A DNA stretch of 64,000 bases, from positions 1 through 64,000 of the forward strand of contig CAJEXI010000003.1 in NCBI GenBank assembly GCA_903994455.1, written 5' to 3'. Source of the stretch: an uncultured Chlorobiaceae bacterium. GTDB lineage: Bacteria; Bacteroidota; Chlorobiia; Chlorobiales; Chlorobiaceae. Shown here piece by piece: positions 53,832 through 63,763 of the stretch. The notes under the pieces were generated by a model. That model saw only the letters and a program-made list of their open reading frames with translations, was not told the DNA's origin and did not search any database. Position 1 is the first letter of the stretch; the number at the start of each line of letters is the position of its first letter. A program made the position numbers and the translations under genes.

Positions 53832-55421
53832 ATGACCTCATTCTCCCGTTCAATTTTTCAATTGAGTCATTCCCGTTATGCGGGTTCCGTTTTGACAGGT
53901 CTTTTTCTTGGTCTGTCGTTCCCCTCTTATCCGTTTATTCGTCTTGAACTCCTGGCATGGATCGCGCTTGTGCCGCTGCTTCTTTCTCTTCGTTCGGTTG
54001 AAAAAGCTGGTGAGCTGTTTCGTCGGGTTTATCTTTCAATGCTCCTCTTTTGTTTGATCAGCCTCTGGTGGGTAAGTCTTGCTACTCTCCCGGGGGGGGT
54101 TCTTACTCTGTTTGCGCAGGCTTTATTTTTGACCGTGCCACTTCTGGCTTTTTATGTCGTTAAAAAAATGGCTGGCTACCGTTTTGCACTGTTTTCGCTC
54201 CCTTTTCTTTGGGTTGCCTGGGAGTGGGCCTATATGCAGCAGGATCTTTCGCTTGGATGGCTTACCCTCGGTAATTCCCAGGCAAATTTGAATGTCATGA
54301 TTCAGTATGCCGATGTAACCGGTGTCTGGGGTATCAGTTTCTGGCTTTTGTGGTTCAATGTGCTTGCCGTTATGGCTTTGAGGAGCGGGAAAAAAGAGGT
54401 GCTTCGTTTTGTTGCGCCCATGCTCCTCATGATTCTTGCTCCTTTGCTTTACTCTTGGGCGCTTTGGTCTCGTGATACAGGCAAGAGTGAGAACAGGCCC
54501 AGGCTCCGCGTTACGCTTGTTCAGCCCAATATTGATCCTCATGGCAAATGGTTACGGCAGAACAGTGGCGATATTATGGATCGATATTACTGGATGACCG
54601 GCAAGGTCGTTCGTGACAACCGGCCTGACCTGGTGATATGGCCGGAAACCGCCATTCCCTTCTCTCTTTTTGATGCCAACTATGCCGCTGATCTCCACTC
54701 GTTGCGGGCATCGCTGAGGCAGTGGCATACAGCCCTCCTGACCGGGTTTGTCGATGTCATGATGTTGCACAACGAGCCCTATGAGGCCTATAATGCATCA
54801 ATGTTGCTCGAATCTGGCAATGCGGCTCCTCAGATATATCGCAAGATGCACCTGGTTCCGTTTGCAGAGCGAGTACCTTATGTTGAATATTTTCCCTGGC
54901 TTGGTTCTGCAACCTTTTCACTTTCAGGGATAAGGGGATGGGGACGTGGGCTCGACACTGCTGTCATGAAGCTTTCCACGGCAAAGTATGGAGAGGTCGT
55001 TATCGCCAATTTCATCTGTTATGAATCTATTTTTCCCGGTCATGTTGCGGAGTTTGTTCGTAAAGGGGCAAGGCTGCTTACCCTTGTGACCAACGATGGC
55101 TGGTATGCCACCTCTTACGGTCCGTATCAGCATCTGGCCATTGGAAGGTTGCGCTGTATCGAGAACCGTCGTGCGATGGCGCGGTGTGCCAATACAGGAC
55201 TTACCGTTGTTCTTGACAAGTATGGACGTACGATTGCGCAAATTCCCTGGTGGGAGAAGCAGACGCTGACTGCTGAGGTGCCGCTGGAGAGTCGCCTGAC
55301 TTTTTATACATGCAATCCCGATCTTTTGCCAAAACTTGCAGTTGCCATATCCGCCCTGCTGTTTTTCGTTGCTTTTGTAATGAATTGGAGAGGGGATATT
55401 GCTACAGACCGTAAGCCTTGA
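53832..55421 (+). CDS. lnt: Apolipoprotein N-acyltransferase
   Basis: A 529-residue inner-membrane enzyme that N-acylates the lipoprotein amino-terminal cysteine. The N-terminal ~200 residues hold the membrane helices. The nitrilase domain shows the Glu-Lys-Cys triad in VIWPETAIPF, IYRKMHLVPFAERVP and FICYESIFPG. A final helix (LLPKLAVAISALLFFVAFVM) closes the protein. Its last 20 bp overlap the end of the convergent sigma-54 activator gene. Confidence 0.94.
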   Translation: MTSFSRSIFQLSHSRYAGSVLTGLFLGLSFPSYPFIRLELLAWIALVPLLLSLRSVEKAGELFRRVYLSMLLFCLISLWWVSLATLPGGVLTLFAQALFLTVPLLAFYVVKKMAGYRFALFSLPFLWVAWEWAYMQQDLSLGWLTLGNSQANLNVMIQYADVTGVWGISFWLLWFNVLAVMALRSGKKEVLRFVAPMLLMILAPLLYSWALWSRDTGKSENRPRLRVTLVQPNIDPHGKWLRQNSGDIMDRYYWMTGKVVRDNRPDLVIWPETAIPFSLFDANYAADLHSLRASLRQWHTALLTGFVDVMMLHNEPYEAYNASMLLESGNAAPQIYRKMHLVPFAERVPYVEYFPWLGSATFSLSGIRGWGRGLDTAVMKLSTAKYGEVVIANFICYESIFPGHVAEFVRKGARLLTLVTNDGWYATSYGPYQHLAIGRLRCIENRRAMARCANTGLTVVLDKYGRTIAQIPWWEKQTLTAEVPLESRLTFYTCNPDLLPKLAVAISALLFFVAFVMNWRGDIATDRKP

Positions 55422-56577
55422 TTTTCCGGTACAGGGTGCGTTCGGTAATTCCAAGTGCCAGCGCGGTTTTCCGTTTGTTTCCGTGGTATGTTTCGAGTGC
55501 TTCGGCAATCGATTTTTTTTCGATGTCGTCCAAAGAGCGTAATGGCTCAGGCTCTTTTTCCTGGCCGTTTTCCAGCGAAGTTGGCATCAGGGCATTGCTG
55601 AACGGTGAAACGGTTGCCTGAATATCGGGCAGAAGTAACGGAGCGAGTGGTTTGCTTTGAACCAGGTGTTGCAGAAGCATCCTGATTTCAGTTACCTCCT
55701 GGCGAAGCTGTATAATATTGCTGTAGATGAACTGGAGTTCGTTTTTTTCGGAACGTGCCGGGTCATGCACCAGACTTTTATACCGGTTTCTCTGCACCAG
55801 ATGTTTTTCAAGAATTTCCGGGGTGATGTATTTGCCCTTTTCAAGCACCAGGAGCGATTCAATAAGATGTCTCAACTCTCTGACATTTCCCGGCCAGGGG
55901 TAGCGCATCAGCACTTCTGCCGCATCCGGGCTGAAGCCGTCAAAGATGATTTTGTGTTTTTGTTCAAACTCATGCACAAAATTTTCGGCAAGCAGGAGAA
56001 TGTCTCTCCCTCTTTCCCTGAGAGGCGGGAGCTGAAGCTCAACGCTGCGCAAGCGGTAGAAGAGATCTTCCCGAAAGTTTTTTTCAGCGACGGCCTGATA
56101 CATATTTTTGTTGGTGGCTGCAATGATGCGTGCATCAGAGTAAATGGTCTCCGATGAACCGACCCGTTGAAACTCCCCGGTTTCAATAACCCTCAAAAAC
56201 TTTACCTGGGTTTCAAGAGGCATTTCACCAATCTCATCAAGAAAAATGGTGCCTCTGTCGGCGCTTTCAAAGTACCCTTTTCTGCTTTGTACTGCCCCGG
56301 TAAAGGCTCCTTTTTCATGGCCGAAAAGTTCAGATTCCAGAATGCCGACAGGAATGGCTCCGCAGTTGACAGGAATGAAGCTTTTGTCAGCACGCAGGCT
56401 GTTTGCATGAATAAATCGAGCCAGAACCTCTTTGCCAGCGCCTGTTTCTCCGATGATCAGCACCGTAATATCTGTTTCGGCAACCTGAAGGGCAAGTTGC
56501 TTGAGCTGGGAGATCAAAACGGATTGTCCGATAATTGCAGGCTCTCGTTTCATCACAGGGTTCTGCTTTCGATTCAA
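55402..56577 (-). CDS. Sigma-54-dependent activator without receiver domain
   Basis: A 391-residue AAA+ enhancer-binding protein. Walker A is IIGETGAGKE, the sigma-54 contact loop GAFTGA (in HEKGAFTGAVQSRKGYFE), Walker B GTIFLDEIGEMP, and the arginine finger region FREDLFYRL. The C-terminal Fis-type HTH reads TYHGNKRKTALALGITERTLYRKIKAYGL. There is no N-terminal receiver or sensor domain, as in PspF, so control must come from partner proteins or expression. Twelve bp separate it from the upstream SPOR gene. It implies an RpoN regulon. Confidence 0.93.
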   Translation of the reverse strand: MNRKQNPVMKREPAIIGQSVLISQLKQLALQVAETDITVLIIGETGAGKEVLARFIHANSLRADKSFIPVNCGAIPVGILESELFGHEKGAFTGAVQSRKGYFESADRGTIFLDEIGEMPLETQVKFLRVIETGEFQRVGSSETIYSDARIIAATNKNMYQAVAEKNFREDLFYRLRSVELQLPPLRERGRDILLLAENFVHEFEQKHKIIFDGFSPDAAEVLMRYPWPGNVRELRHLIESLLVLEKGKYITPEILEKHLVQRNRYKSLVHDPARSEKNELQFIYSNIIQLRQEVTEIRMLLQHLVQSKPLAPLLLPDIQATVSPFSNALMPTSLENGQEKEPEPLRSLDDIEKKSIAEALETYHGNKRKTALALGITERTLYRKIKAYGL

Positions 56578-56589
56578 TGGTTCATGCGG

Positions 56590-57303
56590 TTATATGGCCG
56601 GAATAACGAATCCCGCAAACGGCAGTTTTTTTGCAGCCGCTTCGGCCTCCTGTTTTGAGGTATAGTTGTTTTTCAGTTGTACCCGGTATAACTCTCCTCG
56701 CAGAAAAGTCTCTGTCGGGGCGTAACGAGTTATTTGTGTGGCAAGCGCTTCAGCATTTTCCCGGCTTTTGAAACTCCCAAACCGCACCGTAAAAGTTTTT
56801 TGTCCGGTAGCGGTTGTCTCCTGTTTGGTGACCTTTACCGGAGGCTCTGCAGGGTTTGCCTTTTCGGGAATGGGCACCTTCTTTTCGCTTTTTTTGATGC
56901 GGGAAGTCGGCAGGTGCTTCGTGGTGTCCTGTTTGCTTGCCAGGGGAGCAGGTGCTGCGCTTTCCATGGCGAGACTGTAGGCGGCTATTCGTGATCTGCT
57001 GATTTGGTCAAGAGCAGGATCAGGGTAGAGCGTCAACTGTTTTTGATAGAGAGAAACCGCCTGTGCTCCATCCTCTGAAAGAAGAGCTTCAAGCACCAGC
57101 TTTTCAGAGGGAAGTGCAACTTTTTGCCTGAGATTATCCAACAAATAAACCTTATCTTCTGCCACATAACGCAGGATCTCCCTGGCGTATGACTGCTCAT
57201 CGGCAGCGTGCAGCACCGTTGGGCAGAAGAGCGCAACAGAGAACGCAACAGAAAGTGGCGCAGCAAGATTGCGGAGAAGCAATAACGTTTTATCAGAAAG
57301 CAT
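56590..57303 (-). CDS. SPOR-domain periplasmic protein
   Basis: A 237-residue protein with a signal peptide (LLLRNLAAPLSVAFSVALFCP...), a helical TPR-like segment (residues ~35-105), a Lys/Pro-rich linker and a C-terminal SPOR domain (FTVRFGSFKSRENAEALATQ, YRVQLKNNYTSKQEAEAAAK). SPOR domains bind denuded peptidoglycan at division sites. It is co-transcribed with the sigma-54 activator and divergent from ispE. Confidence 0.85.
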   Translation of the reverse strand: MLSDKTLLLLRNLAAPLSVAFSVALFCPTVLHAADEQSYAREILRYVAEDKVYLLDNLRQKVALPSEKLVLEALLSEDGAQAVSLYQKQLTLYPDPALDQISRSRIAAYSLAMESAAPAPLASKQDTTKHLPTSRIKKSEKKVPIPEKANPAEPPVKVTKQETTATGQKTFTVRFGSFKSRENAEALATQITRYAPTETFLRGELYRVQLKNNYTSKQEAEAAAKKLPFAGFVIPAI

Positions 57304-57401
57304 AGGCTCGTGTTGTTGTTTTGTTGTTTCCTGTTTTTGTAGACGTGCGCCGCCAGTTCATGAATATGCCAAATATTTTCATATAAAATCAATTGCATTC
57401 C

Positions 57402-58265
57402 ATGCATCTTCTCACAGTCAAAGCTTTTGCGAAAATTAATCTCGGCCTTTTGATTACCGGCAAGCGCCCTGACGGGTATCATAGGCTCGAAACCATCTTT
57501 GCCCCCATTAACTGGTATGACACCATCGATTTCAGCGATTCGGAGCGGATTTCGATGAGTTGCTCCAACAGTGATCTTCCGGTTGACGACAACAACCTTT
57601 GTATCAAGGCGGCAAAATCCCTGCAGCAGTTTGCTGGAATACAGACGGGCATTGCCATGACGCTTCTCAAAGAGGTGCCTTTTGGTGCCGGGCTTGGCGG
57701 TGGAAGCAGTGATGCGGCAACCGTGCTCAGAGTGCTCAACGATCTCTGGCAGGTCAACGCTTCTCCTGTTGAACTGCACACACTGGCGGTGAAACTTGGA
57801 GCTGATGTGCCATACTTTTTGGCCATGAAAGGGCTTGCTTATGCCAGGGGTATTGGCGATGAGCTTGACGACCTTGGTCTGAGCCTTCCTTATTATATAG
57901 TAACAGTATTCCCCGAAGAGCACATCCCAACGGTCTGGGCCTACAAAAATTTCTATCCCCGTTTTGATCGTGAGCTTCCCGACCTCAAAACGCTTGCTTC
58001 AGAACTCTGTCGTTTCGGGAAAAAAGAGGGATTTCCAGCCTTTGAAAATGATTTTGAGCCTGCGGTGTTCGATCACTTTCCGGCAGTTCGCCTTGTCAAG
58101 AGCACCTTGCTTGAAGCGGGAAGTGTGTTTGCCTCTCTGTCCGGCAGTGGTTCAGCAGTTTTCGGCCTTTTCGAGAGGGAGGATGAGGCGCTGGCGGCCA
58201 TGAAGCGCGTGCCCGAAACGTATCGGACGAGCCTGACGCCGCCGGGTTTTGCCATGGAGCAGTGA
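57402..58265 (+). CDS. ispE: 4-diphosphocytidyl-2-C-methyl-D-erythritol kinase
   Basis: A 287-residue GHMP kinase of the MEP isoprenoid pathway, needed here for bacteriochlorophyll tails, carotenoids and quinones. Motifs: VKAFAKINLGLLITGKRPDG, ATP loop VPFGAGLGGGSSDAATVLR, ALSGSGSAVFG-type C-terminal loop (SLSGSGSAVFGLFE). ATG 57402 is taken instead of an in-frame TTG 9 nt upstream. It is convergent with the next gene, with a 4-bp gap. Confidence 0.94.
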   Translation: MHLLTVKAFAKINLGLLITGKRPDGYHRLETIFAPINWYDTIDFSDSERISMSCSNSDLPVDDNNLCIKAAKSLQQFAGIQTGIAMTLLKEVPFGAGLGGGSSDAATVLRVLNDLWQVNASPVELHTLAVKLGADVPYFLAMKGLAYARGIGDELDDLGLSLPYYIVTVFPEEHIPTVWAYKNFYPRFDRELPDLKTLASELCRFGKKEGFPAFENDFEPAVFDHFPAVRLVKSTLLEAGSVFASLSGSGSAVFGLFEREDEALAAMKRVPETYRTSLTPPGFAMEQ

Positions 58266-58269
58266 TAGT

Positions 58270-59130
58270 TTATCCCCGCCGCCCCTGCACAATAATCTCA
58301 CTCAGTTCATCGCTGATAAGTCGCAGATCCTCATCCAGAAAGTGAGAGGAGTGCAGGCGGGCGCGTTTGACCTCCGTCACATCAAGCACCGCATCCATGA
58401 CATGTGGCTTGAACAAGGGTGCCGCGCAGAGTACTGCACCATCAGGCCCGTTGAGCGACGAGTTTCCCCAGTAGGTGAAGCTGTCTTCGTTGCCAACGCG
58501 GTTGACGCAGGCGACATAGCTGCTGAAGAGAAACGAGCAGGTTGAGGCAATGGTCTGCCACTGGGTAACAATGGCCGGGTTTCCGCTGCCGGGCGACATG
58601 CGCAAGGGGCTCGACATCAGCACAACAAGCAGTTTGGCCCCCTGGTGGGCAAGCAGGAAGGGCACCGAAACGTGCCAGAAGTCCTCACAGATGGCCACTC
58701 CGATTCTGCCAAGCCGTTTTGAGGTGACGGCTTTGATTTGCTGACCGGCAGAGAAGTAGCGCAGCTCTTCAAACATGCCGTAGGTTGGCAAGTAGATTTT
58801 TCGGTGGATACTTCGTCCGTTCCCCTCCTCAAACATGAACGCCGAGTTATAGACACCATAGTCATCACTCAGCTCAATGCCGCCGCAGATAATGCAGATC
58901 TTCCGGCTGAGTTGACGCAGGGGCTCAAACCGTGCATCTTCAATATGCATGGCAATATCCTGTGCGGCATCCTGCACATTGTAGCCAGTCAGAGAGAGCT
59001 CGGGGAAAGCGATGGCATCGGCACCATCACGGATTGCCTCCTCCGTCAGTGTGCAGTGTCGGGCAAGATTTTCATCAAAGTTGGCCAGCGTACAATCGAT
59101 TTGAGCTATTCGCAGTTTTGCGTTCAGCAT
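58270..59130 (-). CDS. Nitrilase-superfamily amidohydrolase
   Basis: A 286-residue carbon-nitrogen hydrolase with an intact Glu-Lys-Cys triad: IAFPELSLTGYN, SIHRKIYLPTYGMFEE and VAICEDFWHVS. It resembles the amidase part of glutamine-dependent NAD synthetases or stand-alone omega-amidase-like enzymes, but has no synthetase domain. Substrate unknown. Confidence 0.85.
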   Translation of the reverse strand: MLNAKLRIAQIDCTLANFDENLARHCTLTEEAIRDGADAIAFPELSLTGYNVQDAAQDIAMHIEDARFEPLRQLSRKICIICGGIELSDDYGVYNSAFMFEEGNGRSIHRKIYLPTYGMFEELRYFSAGQQIKAVTSKRLGRIGVAICEDFWHVSVPFLLAHQGAKLLVVLMSSPLRMSPGSGNPAIVTQWQTIASTCSFLFSSYVACVNRVGNEDSFTYWGNSSLNGPDGAVLCAAPLFKPHVMDAVLDVTEVKRARLHSSHFLDEDLRLISDELSEIIVQGRRG

Positions 59131-59429
59131 TGTTCCGTCCGGTTTAGTGGTAAGGGTTGAAGAGAGAGAAAGTTATGCCCGCAACGGTATCAGGCCGGTA
59201 ACCGGTGTGGTGCGTGCCGAAATGAAAACAGAATCGGGCGGTCATAGTCGTAACAGAAGAGCGGACAAAGTCTTCAAAAAAAGAAGATAAGCATAAAGCG
59301 TGAAAACCCGGAGACGTAAATTGTCGGGGTGGTAATTTGGATGATCGAGCATGTAATGAATTTGTGATAAAAGTCATATATTGGCCTGCTCAAAACTATT
59401 GTATCAAGCAGAAACGCTCTACTTCTCTT

Positions 59430-59948
59430 ATGCTGTCATTACCGATTGAGGAACTTGCCAAAAGGGCTGGAAAGATAAAACTCGTTCTTTCTGATAATGA
59501 CGGCGTTTTCACCGATAACGGTGTCTACTATTCAGAGAGGGGTGAGGAGATGAAGCGCTATTCCATCAGGGATGGCATGGGAGTCGAACGGCTCCGAAAC
59601 TGCGGTATTGAGACCAGCATCATGACCGGTGAGGTTTCGCCAAGTCTGAAGAAGCGTGCTGAAAAGCTTGGTATGAAGAGGCTTTATCTTGGTGTCAAAG
59701 ACAAGTTATCCATGCTCGAAACGGTGCTGGCCGAAACTGGACTTCACTGCTTTGAACTGGCCTATATCGGCGATGATGTCAATGATGCCGAAATTATGGA
59801 GGAGATAGCCAAAGAGGGTTTGACAGCATCTCCCCGTGATGCAACTGTTTTTGTTGAGCCATACCGTCACTATCGGGCTCAAGCTGATGGTGGGGACGGT
59901 GCATTCAGGGATTTTGCCGAGTGGCTCCTTGCGCTCAGAAATTATTGA
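59430..59948 (+). CDS. KdsC-like HAD phosphatase
   Basis: A 172-residue C0-type HAD phosphatase from ATG 59430 (MLSLPIEELAKRAGKIKLVL). Nucleophile motif LSDNDGVFTDN, IRDGMGVERLR, motif II IMTGE, KDKLSML (Lys) and YIGDDVNDAE. The size and tetramer-type core match KDO-8-phosphate phosphatase and related nonulosonate phosphatases. The following NeuB-like gene suggests a nonulosonic-acid 9-phosphate or KDO 8-phosphate substrate. Confidence 0.88.
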   Translation: MLSLPIEELAKRAGKIKLVLSDNDGVFTDNGVYYSERGEEMKRYSIRDGMGVERLRNCGIETSIMTGEVSPSLKKRAEKLGMKRLYLGVKDKLSMLETVLAETGLHCFELAYIGDDVNDAEIMEEIAKEGLTASPRDATVFVEPYRHYRAQADGGDGAFRDFAEWLLALRNY

Positions 59949-59999
59949 CTATATTTTTTATTAACAGCGATTCCAGGCATTTTCAATTGAAAGGAGTGG

Positions 60000-60896
60000 A
60001 TGGATCGTTTTATCCAGAGTAGTGTAATGGCTGAAATTACCATAGGGAAGAGGATAGTGGGAGATGGGCATCCCGTATTTGTTATAGCTGAGATCGGCAT
60101 CAACCATAATGGATCGATGGATGTTGCCAAAAAACTTATTGAAGGCGCGGCTCTGGCTGGCTGTGACGCGGTAAAGTTTCAGAAGCGCACTCCGGAACTT
60201 TGTGTGCCGAAGGATCAGCGCGATATTGAGCGTGATACTCCGTGGGGACGCATGAAATACATCGATTACCGATACAAGGTTGAGTTCGGGCGTGATGAGT
60301 ATCAGGAAATAGACCGGTTCAGTAAAGAGCACGGTATTTTGTGGTTTGCATCCTGCTGGGATGAAGACTCTGTTGATTTTATGGAGCAGTTTGATCCCCC
60401 CTGTTACAAGGCAGCTTCGGCATCGCTGACCGACCTGGCACTTCTGAAGAAAACCGCAGCAACCGGAAGGCCGCTCATTATCTCTACCGGCATGTCTACC
60501 ATGAATGAGGTTGAAAAAACGGTCGCAGAGCTGGGAACCGAAAAACTTCTCATTGCTCATACCAATTCAACCTACCCCTCTCCGATTGACGAGCTGAACC
60601 TTCGCATGATTACAACGCTGAAAGCTCTTTATCCCACGGTGCCGATCGGTTATTCCGGCCATGAAGTAGGGCTTTCCACCACGTGGGCCGCTGTTGCGCT
60701 TGGAGCAACCTTTATTGAACGTCATGTCACCATTGATCGCGCTCTCTGGGGATCTGACCAGGCGGCATCGGTTGAACTTTCAGGTATGGCAAGGCTGGTT
60801 TCAAATATCCGCGACATTGAAAAAGCTCTTGGTGATGGCATCAAGCGTGTCTACGATGGCGAAGCTGCAGCCCGCAAAAAATTACGGCGCTCGTGA
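60000..60896 (+). CDS. NeuB-like N-acetylneuraminate/nonulosonate synthase
   Basis: A 298-residue TIM-barrel synthase condensing PEP with a hexosamine or phosphosugar (GHPVFVIAEIGINHNGSMDV, CDAVKFQKRT, SACSLTD-type YKAASASLTDLALL, STGMSTMNEVEKTV, GYSGHEVGLS, ERHVTIDRALWGSDQAAS). It stops at the end of the barrel and lacks the C-terminal SAF/antifreeze-like domain of full NeuB. AAGGAG lies only 3 nt before ATG 60000, so ATG 60027 (MAEITIGKRIVG) is an alternative start. It pairs with the phosphatase just upstream, pointing to a surface sugar of the sialic/legionaminic type or a KdsA-like variant. Confidence 0.85.
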   Translation: MDRFIQSSVMAEITIGKRIVGDGHPVFVIAEIGINHNGSMDVAKKLIEGAALAGCDAVKFQKRTPELCVPKDQRDIERDTPWGRMKYIDYRYKVEFGRDEYQEIDRFSKEHGILWFASCWDEDSVDFMEQFDPPCYKAASASLTDLALLKKTAATGRPLIISTGMSTMNEVEKTVAELGTEKLLIAHTNSTYPSPIDELNLRMITTLKALYPTVPIGYSGHEVGLSTTWAAVALGATFIERHVTIDRALWGSDQAASVELSGMARLVSNIRDIEKALGDGIKRVYDGEAAARKKLRRS

Positions 60897-60959
60897 TTTT
60901 ATAATTTTACTCTCATTGATAAAAAGGATTCCGAACTTTTTTTAATAAAGCATCACACT

Positions 60960-62846
60960 ATGAGCAACAACAGCAATAACGGTAAAGTACCTGCCCAGGA
61001 GTTTGAATACAAGGCTGAAATGAAGCAGCTTCTGGATCTTATTGTCCATTCACTCTATACCCATCCCGAAATCTATCTCAGGGAGCTTATTTCAAATGCT
61101 TCCGATGCGTTAAGTAAAGTGCGTTTCAATGCACTGACTGATCAGGACATTCTTGGCAAAGAGGCTGAGCTTGCCATCAGAATAAGCATTGACTCCAAAG
61201 AGATGACCTTTGTCATTGAAGACAGTGGTGTCGGCATGACGGAAGAGGAGCTGATTGCCAATCTTGGAACGGTTGCAAAGTCGGGGACACTCAGCTTTAT
61301 GCAGTCGCTGAAAGAGCAGCAGAAACAACTTGACGGCAATCTTATCGGACAGTTCGGTGTGGGTTTCTACTCCGTCTTTATGGTCACCGAAGAGGTCACG
61401 GTTGAGACCAGAAGCGCCCGGCCCGATTCGCAGGGCTATCGCTGGCGCTCCAGTGGTCAGGGTACCTATACCATCGAAAAAATTGACAGGGCTGAGCGTG
61501 GCACAAAAATCTCCTTCAAGCTCAAGGAGGAGCACAAAGAGTTTGCTGAAGAGTACCGTGTTGAGCAGGTTATCAAAAAGTATTCCAATTTTGTTGACTT
61601 TCCCATCTATCTGGGCGAAAAGCAGGTCAACAGTATTACCGCGCTCTGGCAGCGTTCAAAGAGTGAGCTGAAGGAGGAAGAGGTCAATGAGTTCTACAAG
61701 TTCATTGCCAACGATTATCATGAGCCTCTTGATTTTCTGCCGATTTCAGTCGAAGGCAAGGTCACCTTCAAAGCGCTCCTGTTTCTGCCAAAAGAGGCAC
61801 CGCCGGAGATGCTTTATCGCCAAAGTGAACTCGAAAACCGTGGTCCGCAGCTCTATGTCAAAAAAGTGCTGATCCAGAATGAGTGTCGTGATCTTCTGCC
61901 CGAATACCTTCGCTTTATTGTTGGCGTGGTCGATACCGAAGATCTTTCGCTCAATGTGTCGAGAGAGGTGGTGCAGTCGAGCCCCGTGATGGCCAAAATC
62001 CGCCAGATTCTTACCACCAAGATTCTTGGCTGGTTTGAATCACTTGCCAAAGAGCAGCCTGAAAAGTTCAAGACATTTTACAAGGCATTTGGTGCCATTA
62101 TCAAGATTGGTCTGAATACGGACTTTACCAATCGCGACAAGCTTGTTGAGTTGCTGCGGTTCGAAAGTACAAAGACCGAAGAGGGGGGATATGTGACGCT
62201 CAGGGAGTATACGGAAAGAATGGGTGCCGATCAGAAAGAGATCTACTATCACTCCGGAAACAGCCGCAGTCAGCTTCTTGCACACCCTAATCTTGAGTAT
62301 TTCCAGGATATGGGCATTGAGGTTTTGCTGCTCAGCGATCCGGTTGATGTGTTTGTCATTCCCTCCCTTCATGAATACGATAAAAAGCCTCTCAAGTCGA
62401 TTGAAAAGGCTGATATTGACTTTTCGAAGCAGAAAAAGGAGACCGCAGAGCCTCTTGCCGAGAATCTTCTTGCTCCGGTGCTGCAGCTTTTCCGCGAAAC
62501 ACTTGGTGAAGGGATTGAGGATGTTGTTGAGTCGCATCGGCTTGTCAACTCTCCCGTAACGCTGGTGATTGGAAAGGATGGTCTCGACAGCCAGATGGAA
62601 AAGATGATGAAGATGATGCAGAGTTCTATGCCTGCCGCAAAAAGGATTCTCGAGGTCAATACCTCACACCCGATTATCCGCAATCTTGCCGGCATGATCA
62701 TTGCCGATATCAATAATCCTCTGATCAGAACGGCAATGAAGCAGCTTTATGAAGGGGCACTGTTTCTTGAGGGAGGTCTTGAGTCGACAACCGCATTTTT
62801 ATCGAGGATGAACGAGTTGATCGAGGCGGCAACTCTTTCCAGATAA
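60960..62846 (+). CDS. htpG: Molecular chaperone HtpG (Hsp90)
   Basis: A 628-residue bacterial Hsp90. The N-terminal GHKL ATPase has [43 protein letters not shown]; the middle domain has the catalytic Arg region in [15 protein letters not shown]; the C-terminal dimerisation domain follows. Length and order are normal. It is preceded by 63 bp of A+T-rich sequence. Confidence 0.96.
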   Translation: MSNNSNNGKVPAQEFEYKAEMKQLLDLIVHSLYTHPEIYLRELISNASDALSKVRFNALTDQDILGKEAELAIRISIDSKEMTFVIEDSGVGMTEEELIANLGTVAKSGTLSFMQSLKEQQKQLDGNLIGQFGVGFYSVFMVTEEVTVETRSARPDSQGYRWRSSGQGTYTIEKIDRAERGTKISFKLKEEHKEFAEEYRVEQVIKKYSNFVDFPIYLGEKQVNSITALWQRSKSELKEEEVNEFYKFIANDYHEPLDFLPISVEGKVTFKALLFLPKEAPPEMLYRQSELENRGPQLYVKKVLIQNECRDLLPEYLRFIVGVVDTEDLSLNVSREVVQSSPVMAKIRQILTTKILGWFESLAKEQPEKFKTFYKAFGAIIKIGLNTDFTNRDKLVELLRFESTKTEEGGYVTLREYTERMGADQKEIYYHSGNSRSQLLAHPNLEYFQDMGIEVLLLSDPVDVFVIPSLHEYDKKPLKSIEKADIDFSKQKKETAEPLAENLLAPVLQLFRETLGEGIEDVVESHRLVNSPVTLVIGKDGLDSQMEKMMKMMQSSMPAAKRILEVNTSHPIIRNLAGMIIADINNPLIRTAMKQLYEGALFLEGGLESTTAFLSRMNELIEAATLSR

Positions 62847-62878
62847 GCTGGATTTAAAAACTTTTAAACAGTGAATTT

Positions 62879-63757
62879 GTGAACAAGGGAAGGGTGTTTG
62901 ATGAAAGGGTTGTTGCGGTATTTCAGAAGAATGAGATCACCGAGCATCATATTTATAAAAATCTTTCCGGCAGGGTAAGCGGTGTAAAAAATCGCCGCAT
63001 ACTCTCCCAGATTGCCGACGATGAAATGCGTCATTACGGTGTCTGGAAAAATTATACCAGAAAGGATATCAGTCCCAATCGTTTCAAGGTATGGTTTTAC
63101 ACGCTGGTCAGTATGGTTTTCGGTTTTACTTTTGGCATCAAGCTGATGGAAAACGGCGAAAAAAGGGCACATGATCTCTATAGTCGCATTCCGGGTTCCT
63201 TCAAGGAGGTCAATGGAATTCTCCGCGATGAGGAAGAGCATGAGCAGGCACTGTTGACGCTGCTTGATGAAGATCGTCTGAAATACACCGGTTCGATTGT
63301 TCTTGGCCTGAATGACGCACTGGTCGAGCTGATGGGGGTGCTGGCCGGTCTTACTTTTGCTCTTCACAGCACATCCGTTATGGCATTGACAGCTTCCATC
63401 ACCGGCATTGCTGCGGCACTTTCCATGGCGGCATCAGGCTACCTTTCAACAAAGTCGGATCCGGGCGGTAAAAACCCTTTCGTCGCCTCATTGTATACCG
63501 GGGTAGCCTATATTATTACTGTTTTGTCGCTCATTGCACCCTATCTCATTTTTGAAGATCGCTATCTTTGTCTCGGGCTCTCATTTTTTACGGCGATATG
63601 CATCATCGGCTTTTTCAACTACTACATTTCCGTTGCCCGTGACTTGCCGTTCAAAAGCCGTTTTTTAGAAATGGTCGGGTTAAGTTTTACCGTTGCGGCC
63701 CTGAGCTTTGGGGCTGGCTATGTTCTGCATTTTGCCTTCCCCGATATTCTGATGTAG
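62879..63757 (+). CDS. Ferritin-like/VIT1 iron transporter (MbfA type)
   Basis: A 292-residue fusion. The N-terminal ~140 residues are a ferritin-like (rubrerythrin) di-iron domain with Glu and His ligands in [25 protein letters not shown] and [14 protein letters not shown]. The rest is a CCC1/VIT1 membrane domain of about five helices ([33 protein letters not shown]). In characterised MbfA proteins the ferritin domain controls export of Fe(II) or Mn(II). It starts at GTG 62879, 32 bp after htpG. Confidence 0.9.
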   Translation: MNKGRVFDERVVAVFQKNEITEHHIYKNLSGRVSGVKNRRILSQIADDEMRHYGVWKNYTRKDISPNRFKVWFYTLVSMVFGFTFGIKLMENGEKRAHDLYSRIPGSFKEVNGILRDEEEHEQALLTLLDEDRLKYTGSIVLGLNDALVELMGVLAGLTFALHSTSVMALTASITGIAAALSMAASGYLSTKSDPGGKNPFVASLYTGVAYIITVLSLIAPYLIFEDRYLCLGLSFFTAICIIGFFNYYISVARDLPFKSRFLEMVGLSFTVAALSFGAGYVLHFAFPDILM

Positions 63758-63763
63758 CCCTCT

